This document shows, in pieces, positions 18,269-28,289 of a stretch of 64,000 bases of DNA. The notes below the pieces were generated by a model that worked only from the letters and a program-made list of their open reading frames with translations, was not told the origin of the DNA and ran no database searches. The translations under genes were made by a program, and so were the position numbers. The stretch is from Verrucomicrobiia bacterium (GTDB taxonomy: Bacteria > Verrucomicrobiota > Verrucomicrobiia > Limisphaerales > UBA9464): the NCBI GenBank assembly GCA_019634635.1, contig JAHCBB010000007.1:1-64000 (forward strand), read 5' to 3'. Positions within the stretch are counted from its first letter, which is position 1, and each line of letters begins with the position of its first letter.

Positions 18269-21200
18269 ATGGAGAGCACTCAACAGTGTCCGGCGTGCGG
18301 CTCGCCGATTTCGGGCTGGCTGGAGGGCAACTGTCCCTCCTGCCTGATCCGGCTCGGAGTCCGCAATAACCCGGCGGAACGCGATGACTGTCCGCCGGAG
18401 GACCTGCCCCGGCGCTGGGGACGGTACGAACTGCTCGCCGAGATCGCCCGTGGCGGCATGGGGGTGGTTTATCGCGCGCGACAACCGGGCTTGAACCGGC
18501 TGGTGGCGTTGAAGGTCCTGATCGGGGGAACTCTCGCGGGCTCCAGACTTCGCGCCCGTTTCCGTCGGGAAGCCGGGGCCGCGGCCGGGCTGAGGCATCC
18601 CCACATCGTGGCCGTTCACGAAGCAGGCGAATTCGAAGGTCAGCCCTATTTCTCGATGGAGTTGATCGCCGGCCGCAGCCTGGCCGAATTGACACGCGAT
18701 CAGCCGCTGCCCGGCCGGGAGGCGGCCCGGTTGCTCCGGCTCATCGCCGCCGCGGTGCATTTTGCACATGAGCAGGGCGTGCTGCATCGCGACCTCAAGC
18801 CCTCCAACATCCTGGTGGACGACGCCGGCATCCCCCACATCACCGATTTCGGCCTTGCCAAGCGATTCGACGCACCACCATCCGGCGGGCCCGCCGATCC
18901 GACCGGGGAGACGTCCCTGGTTGGCCTGACGGAGGGTGACCTGACCCAGACGGGCCAGGTGATCGGCACACCCAATTACATGCCGCCGGAACAGGCGGAT
19001 CCCCGGTTGGGGCCGGCCACGCGGGCCAGCGACGTCTATTCCCTGGGCGCAATCCTGTACCACGCGCTCACGGGGCGGGCGCCCTTCATGGCCGCCAGTG
19101 TGCCCGCCACGCTGCGGCAGGTGATCGAGGATGAGGTGATGCCGCCCCGCCGGCTGAACCCGGGCGTGCCACGCGACCTGGAAACCATCTGTCTGAAATG
19201 CCTGGAAAAGGAGCCGCTCCGCCGTTACCCGACCGCCCGCGATCTCGAAGAGGATTTGAACCGGGTGCTGGCCGGCAAGCGGGTTGTCGCGCGACCCATG
19301 AACGCGCCCGCGCGGCTGGCGCGCTGGTGCCGGCGCCGGCCCGCCCTCGCCGGAATCCTGTCGGTGCTGGCCCTGCTCCTCCTGACGGTGGCCGTTGGTT
19401 CTCCGCTGGCGGTCTGGCGCATTGATCGCGAACGCCGGCAGGCGGAGGCGGCCCGGTTGGAGGAATCCCGCATGCGAATGCGGGCCGAGATGGCCGAACT
19501 GGAAACGGAGCAGCAACTCTACGCCGCGCTGGTGGGGCAGGCTCGCGGCCTGGTGCGCAGCGGCGAAATCGGTCAGCGGGTGCTCACCCTGGATGCGCTC
19601 CGACGGGCCGCGGCAATTTCCAATTCGGTGGAGCTGCGCCCGATCGCTCTGGCAGCGCTGGCTCTCCCCGACCTTCGCCCCGGGCGGCAGCTGCCCTTCG
19701 ACTCCCGCGTGACCGGCCGGCAGCTGGATCCGGACTTCTTGCGCTTCGCCATCTGCCGGGATCGGGGACCGGTGGAGATTCACGCCGTGGAGGGCGGGCA
19801 TCTGACGGCCTCGTTACCGGCCGCCGAGGCGCTGACGGCGGACCTGATGCTATGGAGTCCTGACGGTGGTTACCTTGCGGTGAAACGCGACCGTGACGCG
19901 GGTGGGGCCGAGGCCGACCTGGAGGTGTGGCACGTTGCATCCATCCAACGCGTGTTGCATGCCCGGGCCGCGCTCACCGGCAACGCGCTGTCGTTTCACC
20001 CTCGCCACCCCCGCCTCATGGCCGGTGATGAGCGGGGCCGTATCCGGCTGTGGAACGTGGAACATGGTACGGTCATCGGCGAATTCCGGCTTCCCGGGCC
20101 GGCGGACCCCGCGTCGCTGCGATTCTCACCGGACGGCGATCGTTTCGCGGTCGCCTACGAGACGGGCGGGGAGGCGTTTGTTTCCATCCATGATTCCATC
20201 TCGGGGAAACCGCTCCTGACCGTTCCGCGTCCGGCCTACGTCGGGGTGGTTGCATGGCATCCGGGCGGCCATCTGCTGGCCATCCCGGATTTTGCGGGCA
20301 CCGTCTGGCTGCTGGACGTGTCCACCGGGGAGCTCCTGGAGCTGGGCCGGCATCAGGCCCAGGCGGTCGAGGCGGCCTTCAGCCCATCGGGGGAGCTCCT
20401 CATCACCGGCGGGTGGGAGAACGAACTGATTTGCTGGGATCTGCGCGGCCGGCGACGCGCCCTGACCCTCGGGGTCAACTCCTTCCGTATCCAGTTCCGT
20501 CGGGATGGCCGGCAATGCGCCCTGCGCACCCCGCAGGGCATTTCCCTGTTCGAATTCCTGACCCGGACGGAATGTCGCGAACTGGCGGACCCGCTGGGCC
20601 GGGGACTTTGGTGGGCCGCCTTCTCCCCCGATGGACGCTGGTTGGCGGCGGATGGCGACCTGCACCTGGGCGTCTGGGATCTGGCCCAGCCCGGCCCGGC
20701 CGCACGGGCACCCGGGGACCAGACGCATGTGCCGGCATTTTCGGCGGACAGCGATGAGCTCTTCGCCTGGTGGGAAGGGACGCTGAATCGTTGGCGAGTC
20801 CAGCCGGGTCCGCCCGGAGGTCCGCCCCAACTGGAACCGCTGCCCGTGATTCACAGTCCGGATTTGCTCACCGTCAACGTGCTCTCAAACCATCTGGTGT
20901 TGACCGGACGGGACGACACCCGGGTGATCAGACGCAACGGCGGGGACGCCGGTATCGAAGTCCGGCACCCGGCGGTGGCCGGCTGGGCCTACGCCTCCGC
21001 AGACGAGCGCTGGCTCGGCCTGCTCCGAAACCGCGCCTCAAGCCTGCGCCTGTTCCGGTTGCCGAACCTGGAACCTCTGCGTGTCCTGGACCTTCGCGAC
21101 GAGGTGCTGAGCCTGTCCTTCGCTCCCGACGGGAGCGAACTGGCGGTGGTGACGTCCGCAGGCCTCCGAATTCACGAGACGGAATCCTGGCGGCAGACCC

Positions 21201-21493
21201 GGGCCCTGGATCTCCCCAGCGTGCGCCGCTCGCGCGTTCTGTATGCGCAGGATGGCCGGAGCCTGTGGGTCACCAGTGATGTGCGCACCTCGGGTTTGCG
21301 CGACGCCCGTACGCTGGAACCGCTGCTGCCCCTGCCCCCTGGGACGATGCCTTTGGCGGTGAGCCCGGACGGACGGCAGCTTGCGGTGCTGGTCGGCTCG
21401 GAACGACTGCAACTCTGGGATCTGTCCGGCATGCGCGCACAGCTTGGCGCCCTGGGACTGGACTGGCGGGACGGCGGCGCAGATCAGCGCTGA
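18269..21493 (+). CDS. Zinc-ribbon Ser/Thr protein kinase with membrane anchor and WD40-like propeller
   Basis: 1074 residues. A zinc ribbon comes first (C7, C10, C22, C25), then a Hanks-type kinase domain (about 52-340) with the Gly-rich loop ARGGMGVVY, Lys82 in VALKVL, HRDLKPSN (catalytic D175) and DFG (D193). A single transmembrane helix (about 358-383) is followed by a short coiled coil (about 385-410). The C-terminal 650 residues contain repeated WD40-like blades (for example LWSPDGGYLAVKRD, FSPDGDRFAVAYE, FSPDGRWLAADG, SPDGRQLAVLV). The kinase is intracellular and the propeller probably extracytoplasmic, so it may sense an outside signal. It lies directly downstream of the ECF sigma factor. 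The ATG at 18269 is preferred over a TTG one codon earlier. Confidence 0.93.
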   Translation: MESTQQCPACGSPISGWLEGNCPSCLIRLGVRNNPAERDDCPPEDLPRRWGRYELLAEIARGGMGVVYRARQPGLNRLVALKVLIGGTLAGSRLRARFRREAGAAAGLRHPHIVAVHEAGEFEGQPYFSMELIAGRSLAELTRDQPLPGREAARLLRLIAAAVHFAHEQGVLHRDLKPSNILVDDAGIPHITDFGLAKRFDAPPSGGPADPTGETSLVGLTEGDLTQTGQVIGTPNYMPPEQADPRLGPATRASDVYSLGAILYHALTGRAPFMAASVPATLRQVIEDEVMPPRRLNPGVPRDLETICLKCLEKEPLRRYPTARDLEEDLNRVLAGKRVVARPMNAPARLARWCRRRPALAGILSVLALLLLTVAVGSPLAVWRIDRERRQAEAARLEESRMRMRAEMAELETEQQLYAALVGQARGLVRSGEIGQRVLTLDALRRAAAISNSVELRPIALAALALPDLRPGRQLPFDSRVTGRQLDPDFLRFAICRDRGPVEIHAVEGGHLTASLPAAEALTADLMLWSPDGGYLAVKRDRDAGGAEADLEVWHVASIQRVLHARAALTGNALSFHPRHPRLMAGDERGRIRLWNVEHGTVIGEFRLPGPADPASLRFSPDGDRFAVAYETGGEAFVSIHDSISGKPLLTVPRPAYVGVVAWHPGGHLLAIPDFAGTVWLLDVSTGELLELGRHQAQAVEAAFSPSGELLITGGWENELICWDLRGRRRALTLGVNSFRIQFRRDGRQCALRTPQGISLFEFLTRTECRELADPLGRGLWWAAFSPDGRWLAADGDLHLGVWDLAQPGPAARAPGDQTHVPAFSADSDELFAWWEGTLNRWRVQPGPPGGPPQLEPLPVIHSPDLLTVNVLSNHLVLTGRDDTRVIRRNGGDAGIEVRHPAVAGWAYASADERWLGLLRNRASSLRLFRLPNLEPLRVLDLRDEVLSLSFAPDGSELAVVTSAGLRIHETESWRQTRALDLPSVRRSRVLYAQDGRSLWVTSDVRTSGLRDARTLEPLLPLPPGTMPLAVSPDGRQLAVLVGSERLQLWDLSGMRAQLGALGLDWRDGGADQR

Positions 21494-21745
21494 CCACCAC
21501 CGCGTTCGGCCGGCGGGACGCCCCGCCCTGGCCGCAGTCGGTGAGGCGGTCCTTGCGGGCGGTGGATTGGGGAAAGTCCCGGGTGGCCGTCGCCACCCGC
21601 ACTTTCCCTGTAACAACCGCCGCGTTTCGGAGGAAAGCGGGGTGGGCGGCAGTCGGCGTCCAATCGGACGCCAAGCCGAAAGGGTCTCGGGCAATACGCC
21701 GGGCACCGCTCCTGCAATGCACCGGCCGCGATCCACCGGAATCCC

Positions 21746-24700
21746 ATGAATCCATCTCCTCTCCTGAAGCAGGCGCGTTGCGCACTCCTCCTCGCGGGCA
21801 GCCTGGCGATGACACCCGCCACGCAGGCGTGGGTGACGCCCGTCTTCACCAACCACTTCAGCCAGAATCCCCAGCCCTATCCCATCCCGGTCACGGGGTA
21901 TCCGGATGGCACGGGCGCGCGATTTGGCGAGGTCCTCGCGGCGTTGGGTGGGGGACGGTTCGCCGTGAGCGCCCCGCGGATGGACGTGTTGCGCAGCCCG
22001 GCGATGGCCAGGGGATTCGTCGGTGATGCCGGCTTCGTCTGGATTTACAACGAGAGCAATGGGTTCGGCGGCTCCGCAGCGGTGGCGGTCCATGACCTGC
22101 GCCGCTGGCATGGCCTGGCTCTTGCCGCGTTTCCGGACGGGCGCTTGCTGGTGGGCGCGGCCAACGCCGCCGTCACCCCGGCGGGAATCACCAACGAGCT
22201 TGTCGGAGTGGTTCATCTCCATGACACGGACGGGACGCTGCTGGGCACCTGGCCGAACCCCGATGGTCCGGCCAATGCCTCCGGCGCCTTCGGATGGCGC
22301 GTCACGGCGCTGCCGGGAGACCGGTTCGCGGCCAGTTCGATGTCCGGTTCCGGAAAGGTTTTTCTCTTCGAGGCGACGGCCGTGGCGCCTCCGCTGGTGG
22401 TCATCCCCAATCCCACCCCGGATCCCATGGGGGAAAACTTTGGCCAGACCCTGGCCGCCTTCGGTCCGGATCGCCTGCTGATCGGTGACCCGGGCGATCG
22501 GGCGGTGGCGGGCAGGCGGGGCAGCGTGATGATCTACGATCTGAACGGCGAACTGCATTCGACCATCGCCAACCCGGTGACCACCGAACCGCGCACCGAG
22601 GCGGACCAACTGGGCGCGGCCCTGCTGGCGGTGGACGACCGGCGGTTCCTGGCGTCGGCACCGGCCGCCAGGACCATCAGCTACTCACAAAGACTCCAAC
22701 AATGGACCACCAACGAGAATGCGGGAGCGGTGTATCTCCTCGATGATGCCGGCGCGGTGCTCGCCACCTTGGTCGCGCCCGACGTTGCCCGCTCGCAGTT
22801 CTTTGGCACATCCCTTGCCCTGCTGGGCACAAACCATGTGCTCATCGGTTGTGCCAGCGAGAAGATCAACGAGGTGCCGGCAGGAGCCGTGCACCTGTTC
22901 ACCCTGTCCGGCGTGCATCTTGGGACGGTGGACAATCCGGCTCCGTCCTTGAATGACGAATTCGGGCACGCGATCGCGGTGGTGGACGATCGGCGGTTCG
23001 TCGTCGGAGCCCCCGGCGACGACGCCCTCCGAACCGACGCGGGCAGCATGTACGGCTACCAGGTGGACGACAGCTTCTTCACGCCGCCCCTTCTGACCGG
23101 TGGCGTCACGATTTCGATCGAGCCTCCGGAGGCCGTGGCGGACGGCGCCATGTGGGCACTGGCGGACGGCCCGTTCCAGCAGTCGGGGGCCTCCCGGCCG
23201 GTGGATCCGGGCCGATACCCACTCCGGTTCAGCGAACTGGCGGACTGGCGCGGGCCGTCGGAGATGGAGGTGTATGTCGTCGGGGGAAACATGACCGAGG
23301 TTGCGGTCCTTTTCACGCGGCCACCCACGTACGACTTCCGGGAGGTGCCGGAACAGCACGTCCGCCAGGGCGAGACCTTGAAACTCTTGGTGAGCGGCAT
23401 GGACCCCGGCCAGCCGGCTCAACTCCTGGCGGAACCGCCACCCGCCGGCGCCCTCACGTTTGACCCATCCACCGGCCGGCTGACCTATACTCCGGGGGAG
23501 GCGGACCGGCTGCCCTTCACGCTGACGTTTTCCGTGGACGGCGTGCCGGCTGGCCGCACGGTCGTCACGCCACTACCCGATCTGGCCACCGAGGCAACGC
23601 TGATCCGTTATCACCGCCCCCTGCCGGATCCGACCAGCCGTGACTACATCAGCATCAGCGAAACCGGGAACGCTCCGGCGTTGTTCAACGATGAGATCCG
23701 AACGACGCTCAACGTGAGCATCTCCGGCATGTCGCTCGTGTTCGATGCGGCCCATGCCGCGCAGCTCCACCAGCAATACAGCGGCCGGCATAACATCCGG
23801 GAGTTCCACCTGTTCGCCGACCGCGTGATCATCCGGAGCCCGCTCCTGCTGCCACAAACCCGGGTGGCGATTCACGCGCGGGAACTGCGCTTCGAGGGGG
23901 ACGGCGTGATCAACACCACCCCTCGGGCACGCACGAGAATCCCCGCGGGCGCGGTGTGGGACGACAACCGGGTTGCCGGGCTCAACGGCGATCCCGGACA
24001 TCCGGGCGGCGATGTGGACGTCCTTGTGGAGCGGTTCTACGCCGACCCGACCCTCCCGATCCGGTTCGTGCTGAAGGGCGGCACGGGCGGAAGGCCGGGT
24101 GAGGGACGGAATGGCATGTTTGAGGGCACTGCGGCCCTTTTTTCGCCGGGTCTCACCACCAACGAAACGCACGTCAACTGGACCAATCTGATGCATCGCG
24201 CGGGCAACGTGATCTGCGGGGTGGACAACGGTGGAATCCACTTCTGGGAGCAGGTGTCAACGACCGCCGCGGGCTCGACGGTGTTGAGCACCTGCGGCAG
24301 CCAGGTGCCGGCTCGCGGTGAGCCCGCCGTCCCTTCGGGCATTCCCGGGCCCGGCGGCAACGGTGGGACGCTGCGTTCCACGGTGATGAACCTGCTGGCC
24401 TACACCCAACGGTCGGGCGGGGACCCGGGAGCGCGCGGGAACAGCTATGTCGGGGGCGACCTGTTTTTCCCGCACTTTTTTCGGACCTCCACCTTCACCA
24501 CCAATCCGCGCACCGGGGAGGTGACGCTCCGTAACGGGGATACGCCCGCGCCCAGGGTCCGTGGAGCCGACGCCCCGGCACCGCCGGGCGCCCCCGGAGA
24601 GGCCGGAGCACTGGCCTTGGCGGATCCGTCCGCGTGGCTGCACTCCTTCAGCGTGCGGGGCGTGATGCAATTTGCCAGGGACGCCTACCTCAACGGCCAT

Positions 24701-27130
24701 GACGCGGCGGCCCGCGGGCTCCTGGCGGATTACCGTGACAGCATCCGCACGCTCCATCCCGATGCGGTGCCCATCGCCGGTCTCGACGACGCGGCAGCGG
24801 CCGAGGCGACCCGGCTGGATCAGGCGGCGCTGGAGGTGGACACGCTCCTTCACCGCATGGACTCAAACCTCGACTACTTCGGCAACCCAGGCGGCTGGGT
24901 GCCGATGCTTTCGTTCGAGGCGAACCTCGTCGCCTTCGAGCGCGAGGTGGAGCAATCCATCCGCATCCTTTATCTCGCCTACTGGCTCAACCGGGCCGCA
25001 ACCAACCTCCAGGATTCCCTTGCCGCGTCGCAGTCCGCCGTCGCCCGCCTGGCGACCGAGCTGGAGGATCTGGCGGCCGCGTACAACGAGGCCCAGCTGG
25101 CGATCCCGCAGCTCAAGTCGGAATCCACCTCCCTGAACGCCCGGATCGAGGCGATGCAAACCCGCCTGCTGGTGCTCGAATTCGAGCTGCTCGCCCGGGC
25201 GCAGCAGAACGTCGAGGAGCGTCACAAGGTGCCCTTCTGGAAGAAATCGCTGGGCGTCCTCGCCGTGCTGGCGGATCTGATGCCGGTCGGACAGCCCACC
25301 CTGGGCCGGATCGGCAACGGGCTGGAACGGCTCAGCCAGGTGGATCCAGGAGCACCCCTGGCCAGCCTCCGCGCGAACAGCACCAACGTGTTCGCCCTCT
25401 TTTCGGGCAAGGACATTTCCGTTTGCTTCGCGAACCCGGCCACGAACGCGCCCGGCACAAACTCCGCGGCGGCGCGCAAGGCACAAACGGAATGCGCCAA
25501 GTTCCTTGGCGATCAGCTCAAGGAAATGGCCAAAATCTTCAAGGAGGTCCAGGTGGACACCAAGGAGGTCGCCGCCGAACTGGAGAAACTCAAGGCCTCC
25601 GACCCGGTCTTCCGGGACGTTTCGGAGGAACTGGTCCGATTGAACGCGGACAAGGAGCGCTTCGCCCAGAAACTCGCCGAAACCCTGCAGGCGCTGGCCA
25701 CATTGACCGGCGCCATGACAGAGAACGTTCTCGCCACGCATCATCTGGAAGACCGGGTGGCGAAGACGTTGACCACGCTCGACCACGGCGCCCTGCTGCA
25801 TGTCCGGGAGATGGAGGCGCGCGCCAAAAACCGGCTGCTGCAGTTTCAGTACTACGTGGCCAAGTCCTATCAATACCGGGTGCTGCAGCCGTACAGCGGA
25901 AACCTCCAGTTGAACCGCCTGTTCGACCGCTTCCAGGCCCTCGTCGAGGACGGCGGCGGGCATGTACTGAGCGCCGCCGAGTTCACCAGCCTCAAGTCGC
26001 TCTATCTCGCGGAGCTGCGGGAAACGGTGGCCCAAACGCTCCAGCACCTGAACGCCAACGCGCCGGAGCGGTCGCTGCCCATCCAGTTCCAGCTGAACGC
26101 CCGGGAGCTCCAGCAGCTCAATGCCGAAGGATCGGTCGTCATCAACCTCCGAAGGCGCGGCCTGTTTCCAAGCAGCCACGAAAACATTCGCATTGCCGAC
26201 CTCCGCACGGAGGCGATCAGCGCACGGGCCGTTGGTGGCACCATCGGCACGTTCGCGCTGCTGTTCCTGGATCTCGAGCACCGGGGCGTTTCTCATCTGA
26301 CCACCGGCGGCCAGACCTTTCTGTTCCGCCACTATCAGTCCGCAACGGTGAATCCCATCACCTGGAACACCGTCTTCGACGGTCTCGCCAACGCCTTCAG
26401 CAACAGCATGCTCAGTCCGACGACACAATCCCTGCTGAGCGTCCTCCTCGACCAGCCCACCGCGGGCAACCTGCTGCTGCTCTCACGGCCCGCGGCGGAC
26501 GCCGACATTCTGCTGCGCAAGCAGGTGCAGAGCGACAACGGCATTGATCTCGCGATGGACAGCCTGACGCTCCGGCTCGAATACGACTTCTCGACGGCTG
26601 GCGGCGCCCGGTCCCGGCTGGACGTCGCGGTGACCGACAACCTCGAACCCGTCATTACCGTCAGCCAGCCGGACATCAACGGACGGCGCGACGGCAAGGG
26701 AGACTTCCACCGCATCTTCCCAACCGGCACCACGGTCACGCTCCAGTCCCCGCCCAGCTATGGCGCCCGCGCCTTTGACCGCTGGGTCGTGAACGGACAA
26801 GCCCGTCCTGTCGGCGAGACATTGCTGGCGCTGGCGCTAACATCTTCTGCCGTGGCCGAAGCGCGATTTGCGCCCGCGTCGGTCTCCGAGCCGGGACCGG
26901 ACATCGTGCCCCCGATCCTGTCCCTGTCCGCCGGCGGGGCGGGATTGCTGGGCGTTGACCTGACCACTGCGATCGGACTGCGCTACACCCTGGAGGAGTC
27001 TCCACGTCTCATGAACCCGGTCTGGACACCGGTGGAGGTTTTTATTGGCGACGGCGGCCGCCGGGCTCTCCTCCGACCGATCAGCACCGACCCCGAGGTC
27101 TTCTACCGGATGTTCGTGGATGTTCCATAG
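21746..27130 (+). CDS. Giant secreted protein: FG-GAP-like propeller, Gly-rich region, long coiled coils, InlB-type repeat
   Basis: 1794 residues with a signal peptide (about 1-28). About seven FG-GAP-like blades follow (roughly 45-440; landmarks FGEVLAAL, GLALAAFPDGRLLVGAAN, FGQTLAAFGPDRLLIGDPGD, FGTSLALLG, FGHAIAVVDDRRFVVGAPGD), consistent with a complete seven-bladed propeller. Then come an Ig-like segment, a Gly/Pro-rich part (about 745-960), a long helical and coiled-coil region (about 1060-1470) interrupted by a moderately hydrophobic segment (KKSLGVLAVLADLMPVG), a divergent InlB B-repeat-like module (about 1640-1710, FDRWVVNGQARPVGE) and a C-terminal module ending FYRMFVDVP, common on verrucomicrobial exported proteins. 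No catalytic motif is recognised. A surface adhesin or a helical-bundle toxin are both possible; neither is shown. It lies about 250 bp after the kinase gene. Confidence 0.85.
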   Translation: MNPSPLLKQARCALLLAGSLAMTPATQAWVTPVFTNHFSQNPQPYPIPVTGYPDGTGARFGEVLAALGGGRFAVSAPRMDVLRSPAMARGFVGDAGFVWIYNESNGFGGSAAVAVHDLRRWHGLALAAFPDGRLLVGAANAAVTPAGITNELVGVVHLHDTDGTLLGTWPNPDGPANASGAFGWRVTALPGDRFAASSMSGSGKVFLFEATAVAPPLVVIPNPTPDPMGENFGQTLAAFGPDRLLIGDPGDRAVAGRRGSVMIYDLNGELHSTIANPVTTEPRTEADQLGAALLAVDDRRFLASAPAARTISYSQRLQQWTTNENAGAVYLLDDAGAVLATLVAPDVARSQFFGTSLALLGTNHVLIGCASEKINEVPAGAVHLFTLSGVHLGTVDNPAPSLNDEFGHAIAVVDDRRFVVGAPGDDALRTDAGSMYGYQVDDSFFTPPLLTGGVTISIEPPEAVADGAMWALADGPFQQSGASRPVDPGRYPLRFSELADWRGPSEMEVYVVGGNMTEVAVLFTRPPTYDFREVPEQHVRQGETLKLLVSGMDPGQPAQLLAEPPPAGALTFDPSTGRLTYTPGEADRLPFTLTFSVDGVPAGRTVVTPLPDLATEATLIRYHRPLPDPTSRDYISISETGNAPALFNDEIRTTLNVSISGMSLVFDAAHAAQLHQQYSGRHNIREFHLFADRVIIRSPLLLPQTRVAIHARELRFEGDGVINTTPRARTRIPAGAVWDDNRVAGLNGDPGHPGGDVDVLVERFYADPTLPIRFVLKGGTGGRPGEGRNGMFEGTAALFSPGLTTNETHVNWTNLMHRAGNVICGVDNGGIHFWEQVSTTAAGSTVLSTCGSQVPARGEPAVPSGIPGPGGNGGTLRSTVMNLLAYTQRSGGDPGARGNSYVGGDLFFPHFFRTSTFTTNPRTGEVTLRNGDTPAPRVRGADAPAPPGAPGEAGALALADPSAWLHSFSVRGVMQFARDAYLNGHDAAARGLLADYRDSIRTLHPDAVPIAGLDDAAAAEATRLDQAALEVDTLLHRMDSNLDYFGNPGGWVPMLSFEANLVAFEREVEQSIRILYLAYWLNRAATNLQDSLAASQSAVARLATELEDLAAAYNEAQLAIPQLKSESTSLNARIEAMQTRLLVLEFELLARAQQNVEERHKVPFWKKSLGVLAVLADLMPVGQPTLGRIGNGLERLSQVDPGAPLASLRANSTNVFALFSGKDISVCFANPATNAPGTNSAAARKAQTECAKFLGDQLKEMAKIFKEVQVDTKEVAAELEKLKASDPVFRDVSEELVRLNADKERFAQKLAETLQALATLTGAMTENVLATHHLEDRVAKTLTTLDHGALLHVREMEARAKNRLLQFQYYVAKSYQYRVLQPYSGNLQLNRLFDRFQALVEDGGGHVLSAAEFTSLKSLYLAELRETVAQTLQHLNANAPERSLPIQFQLNARELQQLNAEGSVVINLRRRGLFPSSHENIRIADLRTEAISARAVGGTIGTFALLFLDLEHRGVSHLTTGGQTFLFRHYQSATVNPITWNTVFDGLANAFSNSMLSPTTQSLLSVLLDQPTAGNLLLLSRPAADADILLRKQVQSDNGIDLAMDSLTLRLEYDFSTAGGARSRLDVAVTDNLEPVITVSQPDINGRRDGKGDFHRIFPTGTTVTLQSPPSYGARAFDRWVVNGQARPVGETLLALALTSSAVAEARFAPASVSEPGPDIVPPILSLSAGGAGLLGVDLTTAIGLRYTLEESPRLMNPVWTPVEVFIGDGGRRALLRPISTDPEVFYRMFVDVP

Positions 27131-27298
27131 GGCCGTGCGGGTCTTCCAGTCACGACCAACGGCGGCTTCGTGAAGTTTGATGGCGCGGCGGGGTACGGTC
27201 CGCCGGTGCATGGAGGCGGCTCCCTGTGAGGACGCTCCTCGTTCCCGAATTTGTCTCCAAGGTTGCCTCCTGAGGTATTTCCCGATTACCACAGTCTG

Positions 27299-28036
27299 AT
27301 GAAAGCCGCCTGCAGCCTCCTCGCCGCCGCCCTGGGTCCATGCAACGGACTCTTTGCCGCAGAGACGGCCCCGGTGCTCCCGCCTTCCGGACCAGTGCCC
27401 GACGGGTACCGGTTGGTCTATGAGCAGCATTTCGATGCCCCGGGCAGCCTCGCGGGATTCGCCATGAGCGATCCCGCTGCCTGGCAGCACGCCGCGGACG
27501 GTTCGAGCTTCACCCTCGAACTGGCCCGACAGAGTGCGTATCAGCCGGCGGTTCGATCCCCGTTCAACATTGCCCTCATCCGCGACCGGGTTTTTGGCGA
27601 CTTCATCCTCGAGGCCGACCTGATTCAGACCGGCAAGGAATACGGCCACCGCGACATGTGCCTGTTCTTTGGTTTCCAGGATCCCGCCCACTTCTACTAC
27701 GCGCATCTGGCAACCCAGACAGATGACCACGCTCACAATGTATTCATCGTCAACGACGCGCCCCGGAGGAAGATTTCCACAACGACAACTCCCGGCGTCA
27801 ACTGGGGTCTGAACATCTGGCACCGGGTTCGCCTGGAACGTCGTGGTTCTGACATCCGGGTGTTCTTCGATGATCTGAGCCAGCCGGTGATGACCGCCGA
27901 CGACGCCATGTTTGGCGCAGGGTGGGTCGGGTTCGGTTCATTTGATGACACCGGGAAGGTGGACAACATCCGGATCTGGGCGCCGGAACCGGCCGGAGTC
28001 CGGATCGTCCCGTTTTTCCAGCCGGGCGGGCCCTGA
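27299..28036 (+). CDS. Secreted DUF1080-type (LamG-like) protein
   Basis: 245 residues from the ATG at 27299: a signal peptide (about 1-22, MKAACSLLAAALG) and then a single concanavalin-like domain. FGDFILEADL, GHRDMCLFFGFQDPAHFYYAHLA and WHRVRLERRGSDIRVFFDD follow the strand pattern of DUF1080 proteins, a family that includes 3-keto-disaccharide hydrolases. Key residues for hydrolysis cannot be judged by eye. It follows the giant secreted protein in the same direction after about 170 bp with no recognisable site between. An in-frame TTG at 27251 would add 16 residues before the signal peptide and is less likely. Confidence 0.75.
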   Translation: MKAACSLLAAALGPCNGLFAAETAPVLPPSGPVPDGYRLVYEQHFDAPGSLAGFAMSDPAAWQHAADGSSFTLELARQSAYQPAVRSPFNIALIRDRVFGDFILEADLIQTGKEYGHRDMCLFFGFQDPAHFYYAHLATQTDDHAHNVFIVNDAPRRKISTTTTPGVNWGLNIWHRVRLERRGSDIRVFFDDLSQPVMTADDAMFGAGWVGFGSFDDTGKVDNIRIWAPEPAGVRIVPFFQPGGP

Positions 28037-28289
28037 GCGGACGTTCGCCACGCCAGCCTCGACCTCCATGATTTGGCCAGGCAGATGCAGGTGATCGCAA
28101 CCCGCCATCGCCGGTGTGACTTCCAGGATATCGGAATCGTCAGGATCGAATGCCCTGATCTTCTCCACGCCCTTGTTCGAAGACGCCCTCGAGAAACTGC
28201 CAGGATCCTTCGGAAGGCCGGCAGGCGTCGGCGAACTCCCGGCTTGCCTGCCCGTGCACGTTCCGGTCAGGTAACGGGACTGCGCGCCC

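Noticed and set aside
22804..22818. TGGCAC-N5-TTGC, a perfect sigma-54 -24/-12 match
   Set aside because: It lies inside the coding sequence of the 1794-residue protein with no gene start downstream at a sensible distance; probably chance despite the NtrC-type regulator nearby.
24863..26428. 521-residue minus-strand frame inside the giant secreted protein gene
   Set aside because: Antisense shadow of the coiled-coil region; its own translation has no domain features.
28037..28289. Short open frames in the gap before the EIIA gene
   Set aside because: Several frames are open on both strands, but none has a conserved-looking pattern or start signal.
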